Shown here in pieces: positions 31,624-39,863 of a stretch of 43,194 nt of DNA (position 1 is the first letter of the stretch; each line of letters begins with the position of its first letter). The stretch spans positions 1 to 43,194 of the forward strand of contig CAJUQS010000183.1 of assembly GCA_910588365.1 (NCBI GenBank), in the 5' to 3' direction. This DNA comes from an uncultured Oscillospiraceae bacterium (GTDB lineage Bacteria; Bacillota; Clostridia; Oscillospirales; Oscillospiraceae). Made by a program: the position numbers and the translations under genes. The notes beneath the pieces were generated by a model that was not told the DNA's origin, did not search any database, and saw only the letters and a list, made by a program, of their open reading frames with translations.

Positions 31624-31811
31624 GTTGGAGACAAAATACATATTTTGTAATTTTCCCAGTAGTGTACCGAGTCAGGAATTGCAAATTGCGCTTGGAGGAG
31701 GGTTTTTGCAAGGCAAGGCGGACGACACCGCGCGGAAATCCGGCCCAAGACAAATGCAAGTTCCCGGCTTGGTGGACTACCAGGCGCTGTTTGAAAAAGG
31801 AGGTAGTTTCC

Positions 31812-34800
31812 ATGAAAGAAGAAGGGGATGCCCTGCGGCAGTTCCCGGGAAAGGCCCGGTGGAGGCGCTGGGGGTCCAAGGCGGCGGCCTGGGCGCTGGT
31901 CTTCGCCTTTTTAGCGCCCATGTGCAGCCGGGTGGTCGTATACGCGGCGGCCCCGCCGGAGGGCGGCCTCTGCGTACACCACCCCGAGCATACGGAGGCG
32001 TGCGGCTACGCGGAGGCCAGGGAGGCCTCCCCCTGCACCCACGTACATGACGAGTTCTGCGGCGGCCTGCCGGAACCCGGTGAGGGCGGGGAGCCCGAGC
32101 CGCCGGCGGAACCGGAGAATCCTGCACAGCCTGAGGAGCCTGTACAGCCGGAGGCCCCCATACAGCCCGAGGAGCCTGCACAGCCGGGAGATCCTGTGGA
32201 ACCGGAGGACCCCGCGCAGCCTGAGGGACCCACAGAACCTATCGATCCGGCAGAGCCCACGGCACTGCCGGATCAGTCAGGGGGCGGGGAGCCCCCTGCG
32301 TCCGAGCCCCCTGCGGAGCCGAATGCCGGCGAGGAACCGGGAACTCCGGATGAACCGGAGGAGCCGGAAGCGTCGGCCTGCGCCCATATACATGATGAAG
32401 CCTGCGGCTACGCCGAGGCCCGGGAGGCCCGGCCCTGCGGCTATCTGTGCCCGCTGTGCCTCACCGGCTGGCAGTGGAACAACGGGGAGGTGCCGCTGGT
32501 CTGGAATGAGGATGCCGGCGCGTGGGGCCTTGGCATCCCCGGCGCCAGCGCTGAGGAGCCCGTCACCCGGGAAATGCTGGAGGCGCTGCTGCCCGCGTCC
32601 ATCACCGGATCCACCAAGGCCGGTACAGCGGTCGAGGTGGGCCTGATCTGGGATTTCAGCCAGTTCTCCGTGGACACATACCCGGGCGTTTACAAGCTCA
32701 CCGCCTCCCTGGACGGGGAGTACGCCCTCACCGAGACCGCCCCGAAGCTGGAAGTGCTGCTGGATCTGGGCGAGGGGGATGCGTATGCAGCGGATAAAGT
32801 ACTTAATTATTGTAAATTTCTTCCATGCACAGGAACAACTCTTTCCGAAAACGAGGACGGAACTTGGTCTATTAATGTATATTCGTTTGAAGGGCTGTCC
32901 TCTCAACAGTTGGCAGAACTTGTAGAACAAGCGCTTCCAAAACAAGTCCAAGGTTATGGATGGACTTCAACAAATATGAGTGGTTTTACTTATGAAGGCA
33001 GAGACCCATTCCCACCTGCTGGGGGAGGGCCCTATAAGGGAACCCTAAATATTATTTGGGACGTTCCATCCAATATTTCATATGGAGAGTTATTACTTAC
33101 GCCTAAAGGAGATTCCACGCTAACATGGGAAATCAATAAAGGTGCCGGTGCTGAGAGCGGCCTATTACAATTGAAAGTAATCGTTCATTCACTTGAATCG
33201 AGCTCCCACACCGTCACCCCCGCCCACCCGGAGAACGTCACGGTCAACCTGTTTGACTACTGGGTGGAAGGTTACGGTGAAAACCCGACAGCCGACAAAG
33301 CATTTGAAGGCCACCTGGGCGGCGACATCCTGGGGAAGAGTGATATCCACTATCATGAGGAGGGCGGGGAAGGCGCACTCGGTACGACACCTACCGGCTA
33401 TTCGACAAAGGAGGATTGGAACAAGGGCATCAACCAGGGCCACCTCCTCCTCTTCGGCGACGGCCTGATCCACGCCGGCCTCTGGAACAAGGGCGCAGGC
33501 GAGAACTGCCGGTACGGCAAAGCGTATGCCGGAATGGAGGGCATCGTCAAAAATGTTTTGACGGAAGAAGGTTATCCTGAGATTAACTTGGATTTAAAGG
33601 ATGCCATTCTAACCGGCAATAACTCCATGGACTATTCGCTCATCAAGGACTATATGCTTACCGGAGATCATAAGGAGGACCGTCATCCAGCTGGTGACGG
33701 ATACACCTATGATTCCAGCGACATCAAAAACCTGAGCAATACGGTCCAGGCGTCCTGGGGAACCGGCAAGACCTCCGAGCCCCTGCAATATCTCTTTGAG
33801 CCAGCCAACGGCAGTTATAAAAAAGCCTACACCAATGTAGCCGGCCTGTTCCAGCTGGATGAAGACGGCTATTACTACTACGACATGCGCGAGAACTTTG
33901 CCGAGTTCAGCCAGGATGGCGGCAACCACTTCATCCTCTACGACGCCCCGGCCACCACCCGGACGGACGGGGATAGGAGCATCGGCAACTTCTTCCCCTT
34001 CAACAAGGGCTCCGAGGTGTTCAACGGCCTGGACAGCAGCGGAAATCTGACCAGCAGCGTCTACTGCGCCAACAACGCCATGAACCACCACCTGGGCATG
34101 ACGGTAGAGGTGGCCTTCCGCCAGCCCGCCGGCGGCAAGATCAACACCGGCTCCAAGGGCCAGCAGCCCATGACCTTCCAGTTCTCCGGCGATGACGACG
34201 TGTGGGTGTTCATCGACGACGTTCTGGTGCTGGATCTGGGCGGCATCCACAGCGAGCTCTACGGTACTATCGACTTCAGCACCGGTGATGTATACATCGG
34301 CCGTTCTTTCAGTACCAATGGCATCCCCCCTGACCCGGCGGATCCAGCACATATGGTGACCCATACCAACCTGCTGGAGCTGTATACAGCCGCCGGCAAG
34401 GCGGGCAATACGAAGTGGAGCGGCAATACCTACGCCAGCAACACCTCCCACACCCTGAAAATGTTCTACCTGGAGCGGGGCAACTACGACTCCAGCATCG
34501 CCCTGCGCTTCAACCTCCAGCCCCTGCTTCACCAGCGTATTGAGAAGGTGGACCAGGACGGCAATCCCCTCCCGGGCGTGGGGTTTGCGCTCTATCCGGC
34601 CGAACTGGCAGCCAAAGGGGAGCCTGGCGCCATCCAGTGCCTCTACACGGACACCGGCGTGAACGGCGAGACCTTCTACATCAAGCAGGCGGGCAGCACT
34701 CCCCTGGTCACGCTCGAAACGGATCAGGACGGCTCCGCTGTATTCAAGGACGGGCCAGGAGAAAGCGACTACTTCAACTTTGCCGACCGGTGCGGCCAGT

Positions 34801-37800
34801 ACTACGTGCTGAAGGAGACGAAAGCTCCCGCCGGATACCGCAGCCAGCCGGTGGACATTGTGCTCCACTACGACACCACAACCGCAATGCTCTCCGTGGC
34901 CAACCGCTGGACCACGGGGGCCTACGCCTGCTCGGTAACCAACGTATCGGGAACCAGCAAGCTGACCTACGGCCAGTTCAGCAACGGCTGGATTGAGGCG
35001 GGCACAGAAGATGTCCCCCGCGAAGATCGGGCCAACGGACTGGTGGTGGCGGTCCCCCTGCTGAAGCAAAAATCGAGCGGCTCCTGGCTGGCTCTTTCCG
35101 GCAGCAACCTGACCGGCTTCCAGTCCACCCCGGCAGGCAGCTCGGAAGAAACGTGGAGGGCGAGTATCCTTCTGGCCGCTCTGAAGCAGGCGGAGAACAG
35201 CCATACGGCCGGCTGGCATTTGAACTGGGACAGCAAAAACGGACGGCTATATGGAACGATGTTCGATCTGCCCGGGCTGGCCAGCCGGTACCTGCTCAAC
35301 AATCCCGACGGCGACATGCAGATGATTTATGGGATTCTCTCCGCTGCGACCCTGTCGGCGCTGGGCATCCAGGGCAGCACCTCCGATGAGCGCTATGATG
35401 CGCTGCGGGGATATGTTAATAAGAATTCGGTAGACGAAGCTTACCGCAACCTTGCCGGCGGCTTCCGGCTCCTCAGCGTGACGCAGTTCAACCGGGATTT
35501 CCGCTCCATGATCTACATCCCCAACGAACGGCGCGAGCTGCAGGTCTGGAAGGTTGACCAGGACGGCAAGGGCGTAAACGGCGCGCAATTCGGCCTGTAT
35601 ACGGACGCGGCCTGTACCGGTACGCCTGCGGCTGCCGGCACAACCGCTACTGTTGACGGGCGCGACGGCGTGCTGGTGTTCTCCCCCTCGGCATCGGAGA
35701 ATACGCCCGGTCAGGCGAAGATGGTCTGGGCCGGCAGCACCAATACCCGGTACTATCTGAAAGAGATGTTGCCCCCGAGCGGCTATCAAATCAATAACAC
35801 GACAATCCCTGTGGTCGTGGGCCAGTACTCCATCTATGCCGACGCGGGCAAAGCCGACGACGGCGTGACGGTGACGGCTGGCGTGGGCAAGCTGACCCAG
35901 ACCATGCGCCAGTACGCCATGGGCAACGACGTGGACATCACCCTCCAGGACATCACCGCCTACATGCAGACCCAGCCCTCCGACGGGTTCAGTCTCGAGG
36001 GCTGGAATGATGTAAAGCTGGAGCACACCGCCGGCGCGGACGTCCTGCGCAGCATGAACCTCCATTTCGGCAAGAACGCCCTGGTGGACTATGGACTCCA
36101 TGACGAGGACGGCGGCAAAAACCTGTCCCCCTTCTTTGTCACGGACACCGGTTTTGTCCGCGCCCGGGTTCAGCAGATGGCGGAGACCAACAGGTACGAA
36201 AATGTCAACAAAGACGCCAACAGGGACGATCTGGGCGATACGGATCTGACCAACCTGTTCAGCCTGCTGAATGTCGTGGTCGTGACCGACCAGACCGCCG
36301 GTGATACCAACACCGGGAAACTGACCATCAGCAAGCAGGTAACCGGCAGCGGTCTGAGCCAGTCCGATTACACCACGAATTTCAGCTTCACCATTGAGCT
36401 GAGAGACTCCCATGGGGCTCCCCTGAGCGGGCAGTATGAGTACCGGTTCTACGGAGCAGACAAGGTGGGCTTTATCGACAGCGAGAACAATACCCTGCTG
36501 CTCCACCACGACGACTCCGTCACCATTCTCGGCCTGCCGGTGGGAACCCAGTACACGGTCACTGAGAATAAGGCGGATGGCTGGCATGTCAAGCCCGCGG
36601 GCGGTATCCTTTCGGGTACCATTGCCAACGGCCAGACCTCTGAGGCGAAGTTTGAAAACAGCAAGGCCCCGTTCCCAGAGGAGCCGAAGCCTGAGACGGG
36701 CAGCTTCTCCATCAGCAAAACCATCAAGGGAGAGGACCTGACCGCCAAGGACCATCAGCAGGCTTTCGTGTTCACCGTGACCCTGACGGACGCCGACGGC
36801 CAGCCCCTGACCGACAGCTATCCCTATACGGCTGCAAGTTCCGGCGGTACCATCACCAGCGGCGGAACCATCTCTCTGAAGGGCGGCGAATCCGCCACCA
36901 TCACGGGCCTGCCGGTGGGAACCCAGTACACCGTCACTGAGAACAAGGCGGATGGCTGGCATGTCAAGCCCGCGGGCGGTACCCTTTCGGGTACCATTGC
37001 CAACGGCCAGACCTCTGAGGCGAAGTTTGAAAACAGCAAGGCCCCGTTCCAAGAGGAGCCGAAGCCTGAGACGGGCAGCTTCTCCATCAGCAAAACCATC
37101 AAGGGAGAGGACCTGACCGCTGAGGACCATCAGCAGGCTTTCGTGTTCACTGTGACTCTGACGGACGCGGAAGGCCAGCCCCTGACCGACAGCTATCCCT
37201 ATACGGCTGCAAGTTCCGGCGGTACCATTGCCAACGGCGGAACCATCTCCCTGAAGGGCGGCGAATCCGCCACCATCACGGGCCTGCCGGTGGGAACCAA
37301 GTACACCGTCACTGAGAACAAGGTGGACGGCTGGGAGACAGCACCTGCTAATGGGGCCTCCGGCGAAATCAGCAAGGAGACCTCCGGCAGCGCGCCCTTT
37401 ACCAACACCAAGACCACCGTTCCCCCGGAGGAGCCCAAAACCGGCAGGCTGACCGTCAGCAAAATCGTGGCGGGCGTCGGCGTAACGGAGGAGGACCGCG
37501 CCCGGGACTTCACCTTTACCCTGCTGCTGAAGGACGCGGAAGGCGAGGGCCTGTCCGGCAGCTATCCCTATACGGTGAGCGAGTCCGGCGCGGCCGGCCA
37601 TGCCGCGGACACGGAGCAGAAATTCATCTCCAGCGGCGACACGTTTACCCTGCGCCACAACCAGTCCATAACCATCAGTGAGCTGCCGGAGGGCGCTCAG
37701 TTTGAAGTGACCGAGATGGCGGTGGACGGCTGGCACGTGACGCGTCAGGACGGCAGGGTTGCCAGCGTGATCGCGGTGGACGAAACCGCTCTGGCTACGT

Positions 37801-38459
37801 TCACCAACGTCAAGGAGACTCCGCCGGGAACGCCTCCCCCGGAGAACCCGCCGCCGGAGAATCCGCCTCCGGTAACGCCTCCTCCGGAGAATCCTCCCCC
37901 CGAGAACCCGCCCCCGGAGAATCCGCCTCCCAAGGACCCGGAGGATCCCGTAACACCGCCCAAGGATCCCGACGATCCCACGGAGCCTCCCGAGGACCCG
38001 GATGAGCCCAAGGAGCCTCCCACGGATCCCCCTGAGGACCCGGAGCAGCCCACCGAGACGCCTGAGGAGCCTCCCGAGATACCTGAGACGCCTGAGGAGA
38101 CCCCCGAACCCCCTGTGGAAACCCCCGAAGAACCTCAGGAGGAGCAGCCTGAGGAACCCCAGGAGGAGTATCCCACCGAGCTGCCGGATCCCAACGATCC
38201 CGATTCCCCGGATGTAATCACCATCCTGGAGGAGGGCGTACCCAAGACCTACAAGAAGATCTGGGATCCGGAAACGGAGGAGTGGATGTACATTCTGGAC
38301 GATGAGATCCCCCTAGCCAACATGGACTTCCCGCTGGAGACGCCGGCCACCGGCGATGACAGCAGGACCGGCCTCTGGCTGCTGCTCAACGGACTGTCCT
38401 TCTCCGGCCTGGCGGCCATCTTCCTCACCAAGCTCCGCAGAAACAAGGACAGCAAGTAA
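31812..38459 (+). CDS. Giant sortase-anchored adhesin with fibro-slime, Cna-B and DUF7601 domains
   Basis: A 2215-residue surface protein. Order: signal peptide 1-47 (cut near VYAAA); two Cys/His modules (HTEACGYAEAREASPCTHVH near 60-80, HIHDEACGYAEAREARPCGY near 190) around a Pro/Glu stalk; a variable region 320-640; a fibro-slime domain about 640-905 (FSGDDDVWVFIDDVLVLDLG); SpaA/Cna-B-like domains at about 908-1040 (KVDQDGNPLPGVGFALY) and 1243-1340 (KVDQDGKGVNGAQFGLY); four DUF7601/pilin-like repeats 1500-2005; a Pro-rich wall segment; and a sorting signal ETPATGDDS, hydrophobic helix, KLRRNKDSK. Isopeptide cross-links are expected from the K..VTE pattern. The sortase gene follows. Start chosen for GGAGGTAGTTTCC; the frame is open to 31662. 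Probably host or mucus adhesion (inference). Confidence 0.92.
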   Translation: MKEEGDALRQFPGKARWRRWGSKAAAWALVFAFLAPMCSRVVVYAAAPPEGGLCVHHPEHTEACGYAEAREASPCTHVHDEFCGGLPEPGEGGEPEPPAEPENPAQPEEPVQPEAPIQPEEPAQPGDPVEPEDPAQPEGPTEPIDPAEPTALPDQSGGGEPPASEPPAEPNAGEEPGTPDEPEEPEASACAHIHDEACGYAEAREARPCGYLCPLCLTGWQWNNGEVPLVWNEDAGAWGLGIPGASAEEPVTREMLEALLPASITGSTKAGTAVEVGLIWDFSQFSVDTYPGVYKLTASLDGEYALTETAPKLEVLLDLGEGDAYAADKVLNYCKFLPCTGTTLSENEDGTWSINVYSFEGLSSQQLAELVEQALPKQVQGYGWTSTNMSGFTYEGRDPFPPAGGGPYKGTLNIIWDVPSNISYGELLLTPKGDSTLTWEINKGAGAESGLLQLKVIVHSLESSSHTVTPAHPENVTVNLFDYWVEGYGENPTADKAFEGHLGGDILGKSDIHYHEEGGEGALGTTPTGYSTKEDWNKGINQGHLLLFGDGLIHAGLWNKGAGENCRYGKAYAGMEGIVKNVLTEEGYPEINLDLKDAILTGNNSMDYSLIKDYMLTGDHKEDRHPAGDGYTYDSSDIKNLSNTVQASWGTGKTSEPLQYLFEPANGSYKKAYTNVAGLFQLDEDGYYYYDMRENFAEFSQDGGNHFILYDAPATTRTDGDRSIGNFFPFNKGSEVFNGLDSSGNLTSSVYCANNAMNHHLGMTVEVAFRQPAGGKINTGSKGQQPMTFQFSGDDDVWVFIDDVLVLDLGGIHSELYGTIDFSTGDVYIGRSFSTNGIPPDPADPAHMVTHTNLLELYTAAGKAGNTKWSGNTYASNTSHTLKMFYLERGNYDSSIALRFNLQPLLHQRIEKVDQDGNPLPGVGFALYPAELAAKGEPGAIQCLYTDTGVNGETFYIKQAGSTPLVTLETDQDGSAVFKDGPGESDYFNFADRCGQYYVLKETKAPAGYRSQPVDIVLHYDTTTAMLSVANRWTTGAYACSVTNVSGTSKLTYGQFSNGWIEAGTEDVPREDRANGLVVAVPLLKQKSSGSWLALSGSNLTGFQSTPAGSSEETWRASILLAALKQAENSHTAGWHLNWDSKNGRLYGTMFDLPGLASRYLLNNPDGDMQMIYGILSAATLSALGIQGSTSDERYDALRGYVNKNSVDEAYRNLAGGFRLLSVTQFNRDFRSMIYIPNERRELQVWKVDQDGKGVNGAQFGLYTDAACTGTPAAAGTTATVDGRDGVLVFSPSASENTPGQAKMVWAGSTNTRYYLKEMLPPSGYQINNTTIPVVVGQYSIYADAGKADDGVTVTAGVGKLTQTMRQYAMGNDVDITLQDITAYMQTQPSDGFSLEGWNDVKLEHTAGADVLRSMNLHFGKNALVDYGLHDEDGGKNLSPFFVTDTGFVRARVQQMAETNRYENVNKDANRDDLGDTDLTNLFSLLNVVVVTDQTAGDTNTGKLTISKQVTGSGLSQSDYTTNFSFTIELRDSHGAPLSGQYEYRFYGADKVGFIDSENNTLLLHHDDSVTILGLPVGTQYTVTENKADGWHVKPAGGILSGTIANGQTSEAKFENSKAPFPEEPKPETGSFSISKTIKGEDLTAKDHQQAFVFTVTLTDADGQPLTDSYPYTAASSGGTITSGGTISLKGGESATITGLPVGTQYTVTENKADGWHVKPAGGTLSGTIANGQTSEAKFENSKAPFQEEPKPETGSFSISKTIKGEDLTAEDHQQAFVFTVTLTDAEGQPLTDSYPYTAASSGGTIANGGTISLKGGESATITGLPVGTKYTVTENKVDGWETAPANGASGEISKETSGSAPFTNTKTTVPPEEPKTGRLTVSKIVAGVGVTEEDRARDFTFTLLLKDAEGEGLSGSYPYTVSESGAAGHAADTEQKFISSGDTFTLRHNQSITISELPEGAQFEVTEMAVDGWHVTRQDGRVASVIAVDETALATFTNVKETPPGTPPPENPPPENPPPVTPPPENPPPENPPPENPPPKDPEDPVTPPKDPDDPTEPPEDPDEPKEPPTDPPEDPEQPTETPEEPPEIPETPEETPEPPVETPEEPQEEQPEEPQEEYPTELPDPNDPDSPDVITILEEGVPKTYKKIWDPETEEWMYILDDEIPLANMDFPLETPATGDDSRTGLWLLLNGLSFSGLAAIFLTKLRRNKDSK
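36531..37280 (+). repeat. Two near-identical 375-bp tandem units in the adhesin gene
   Basis: The segment starting GGCCTGCCGGTGGGAACC recurs at 36531, 36906 and 37281, an exact 375-nt (125-codon) period. Units 1 and 2 differ at few positions; flanking DUF7601 copies are more diverged. This is recent duplication, prone to copy-number change by recombination. Confidence 0.85.
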
Positions 38460-38512
38460 TCCCACCTCTGCCCCGGCGGGGCGAGCGCACATCCTTACCC
38501 TGTACCACAACA

Positions 38513-38723
38513 AGGCGGATAGGGGCTGCGTACAGCCCCTATCCGCCTCAGGTTATCAAAAAGGTCCTCTGGACTTTTTGGATAACCCAATGCCGCCGTT
38601 ACTTTTGCACCAGCTTTGCCGGCGCAAAAGTCCTCGCTCTGCTCGCTGAACGCCAGCTTCGCAGGCTTTTCCGCGAAGCACCGCTTTGCGGTGCTTTTAG
38701 CGCTAAGCCGGCCAAAGGCCGGC
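38513..38723. repeat. Hairpin cluster between adhesin and sortase
   Basis: The 386-nt gap (38460-38845) has no gene but four inverted repeats: a perfect 16-bp stem AGGCGGATAGGGGCTG with its complement (38513-38548), an imperfect GGTTATC..GATAACC palindrome (38551-38587), AGCACCGC/GCGGTGCT followed by TTTT (38677-38698), and GCCGGCC/GGCCGGC (38707-38723). The first probably ends the adhesin message; the third is a second plus-strand terminator. The sortase would then need its own promoter, which I do not see clearly. Confidence 0.6.
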
Positions 38724-38845
38724 CCACGAGGGCGGCAGATCTGATTCGAGGCGGGCTTCGCCCCCTCTAGCTCCCCCGTGCGTCCACTCATGCGGCATGG
38801 TTTTTGGGTACGCATAGGTCATGGAAAGGAAAGGAGGTCCGCACC

Positions 38846-39667
38846 ATGCGCAGCGGTGAGAAACGCCGGTGGAGCGGGTGGCACTGGGCCGCGGCGGCCT
38901 GCGCCGCGCTGTTCCTCTTCTCCGGCGTGATGCTGATCCGGGATCTGGCCCAGTCCGCGGGGGAGCAGGAGGCAAACCGGCGGCTGAGCCAGCGTGTCCG
39001 GGAGGAGCGGACCGCGGCCGGCCCGTCTGTCCCTGCCCCTGCGGCAGACGCGCCGGAGCCCGTCCCCCAGTACGCCCCCTCCGGCAACCTGCTGGCCTAT
39101 GACGGGCTGTGGCAGGAGAATAACGATCTGGCGGGCTGGCTGACCATTGCGGAGCTGGGCATCGACCTGCCCGTGATGTACACCCCCTCCGACACGGAGT
39201 ACTACCTCCACCGGGCCTTCGACGGCAGCTACGCCGCCAGCGGGAGCCTCTTTCTGGGGGAGGGCTGGACGGCGGACGCCAACCACGCCATCGTCTATGG
39301 ACACAACATGAAAAACGGCACCATGTTCGGAGAGCTGGACCGCTACCAGAGCCTGGAATACGCCCGGGACCACCCAGATATCCGCTTTGACACTCTGCGG
39401 GAGGAGCGGACATACACGGTCCTGGCCGCCTTTTATAGCCGGGCTTACGGCCCCGGCGATACCGATGCCTTCCGCTACTACCAGTACACCGACCTCTCCG
39501 ACGAGGAAACCTTTGAGGAGTACCTCGCCCAGGTCCGGTCCGCGGCACTCTACGACACCGGGGCGGAGGTCCAGTTTGGCGACCGCCTGCTCACCCTGAC
39601 CACGTGCAGCTACCACCGGAAAAACGGCCGCTTCGTGGTGGTGGCCTGCCAGAGGGCCGGCGGATGA
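38846..39667 (+). CDS. Class B sortase
   Basis: Membrane cysteine transpeptidase that attaches surface proteins to peptidoglycan or builds pili. The 273-residue protein has an N-terminal membrane anchor (about 14-32), a Pro-rich linker, and a sortase barrel with His153 (AIVYGHNMKNGTMFGEL), Cys254 (LTLTTCSYHRKNGRF) and Arg262. The GHNM and TLTTC context places it in class B. The start is ATG 38846 after AAAGGAGG; an in-frame TTG at 38804 is less likely. The adhesin upstream, with its TPATG signal, is the obvious substrate, although classic class B substrates carry NPQTN-type motifs. Confidence 0.92.
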   Translation: MRSGEKRRWSGWHWAAAACAALFLFSGVMLIRDLAQSAGEQEANRRLSQRVREERTAAGPSVPAPAADAPEPVPQYAPSGNLLAYDGLWQENNDLAGWLTIAELGIDLPVMYTPSDTEYYLHRAFDGSYAASGSLFLGEGWTADANHAIVYGHNMKNGTMFGELDRYQSLEYARDHPDIRFDTLREERTYTVLAAFYSRAYGPGDTDAFRYYQYTDLSDEETFEEYLAQVRSAALYDTGAEVQFGDRLLTLTTCSYHRKNGRFVVVACQRAGG

Positions 39668-39698
39668 GGCCGCGCCGCCCGCAAGGCCTGATCTGTGA

Positions 39699-39746
39699 AA
39701 GGACTGCGTGATTCCGGCTCCGCCGGAACGCAGTCCTTATTTTTTT
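39699..39746 (+). terminator. Sortase terminator
   Basis: Stem AAGGACTGCGT/ACGCAGTCCTT around an inner CCGG-rich loop, followed by ATTTTTTT. It clearly separates the sortase from the downstream flagellin-like gene. Confidence 0.88.
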
Positions 39747-39755
39747 GGTCAGTCT

Positions 39756-39763
39756 GCCGATAT
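39756..39763 (+). promoter_or_regulatory. Possible sigma-D (flagellar) -10 element
   Basis: GCCGATAT is an exact match to the Bacillus SigD -10 box, about 100 nt before the flagellin-like gene. The matching -35 (TAAA 15 nt upstream) is not present (TTAT instead), so this is only suggestive. Just downstream, ATTAGGGC/GCCCTAAT (39778-39813) forms an inverted repeat with a 20-nt spacer. Confidence 0.3.
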
Positions 39764-39863
39764 TTAAGGAAAGAGTGATTAGGGCCTGTATGAAAACGTC
39801 AACACGCCCTAATTAGATAAATAAGCGTCAGTTTTGGCGATTCAACGGAAGGAGGCGTCTGGA

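Noticed and set aside
31662..31811. Upstream extension of the adhesin by 50 codons
   Set aside because: It lacks a ribosome site and would bury the signal peptide; GGAGG lies just before ATG 31812.
36300..37820. CRISPR-like array
   Set aside because: The repeats are in-frame 375-bp protein domains, not short repeats with spacers.
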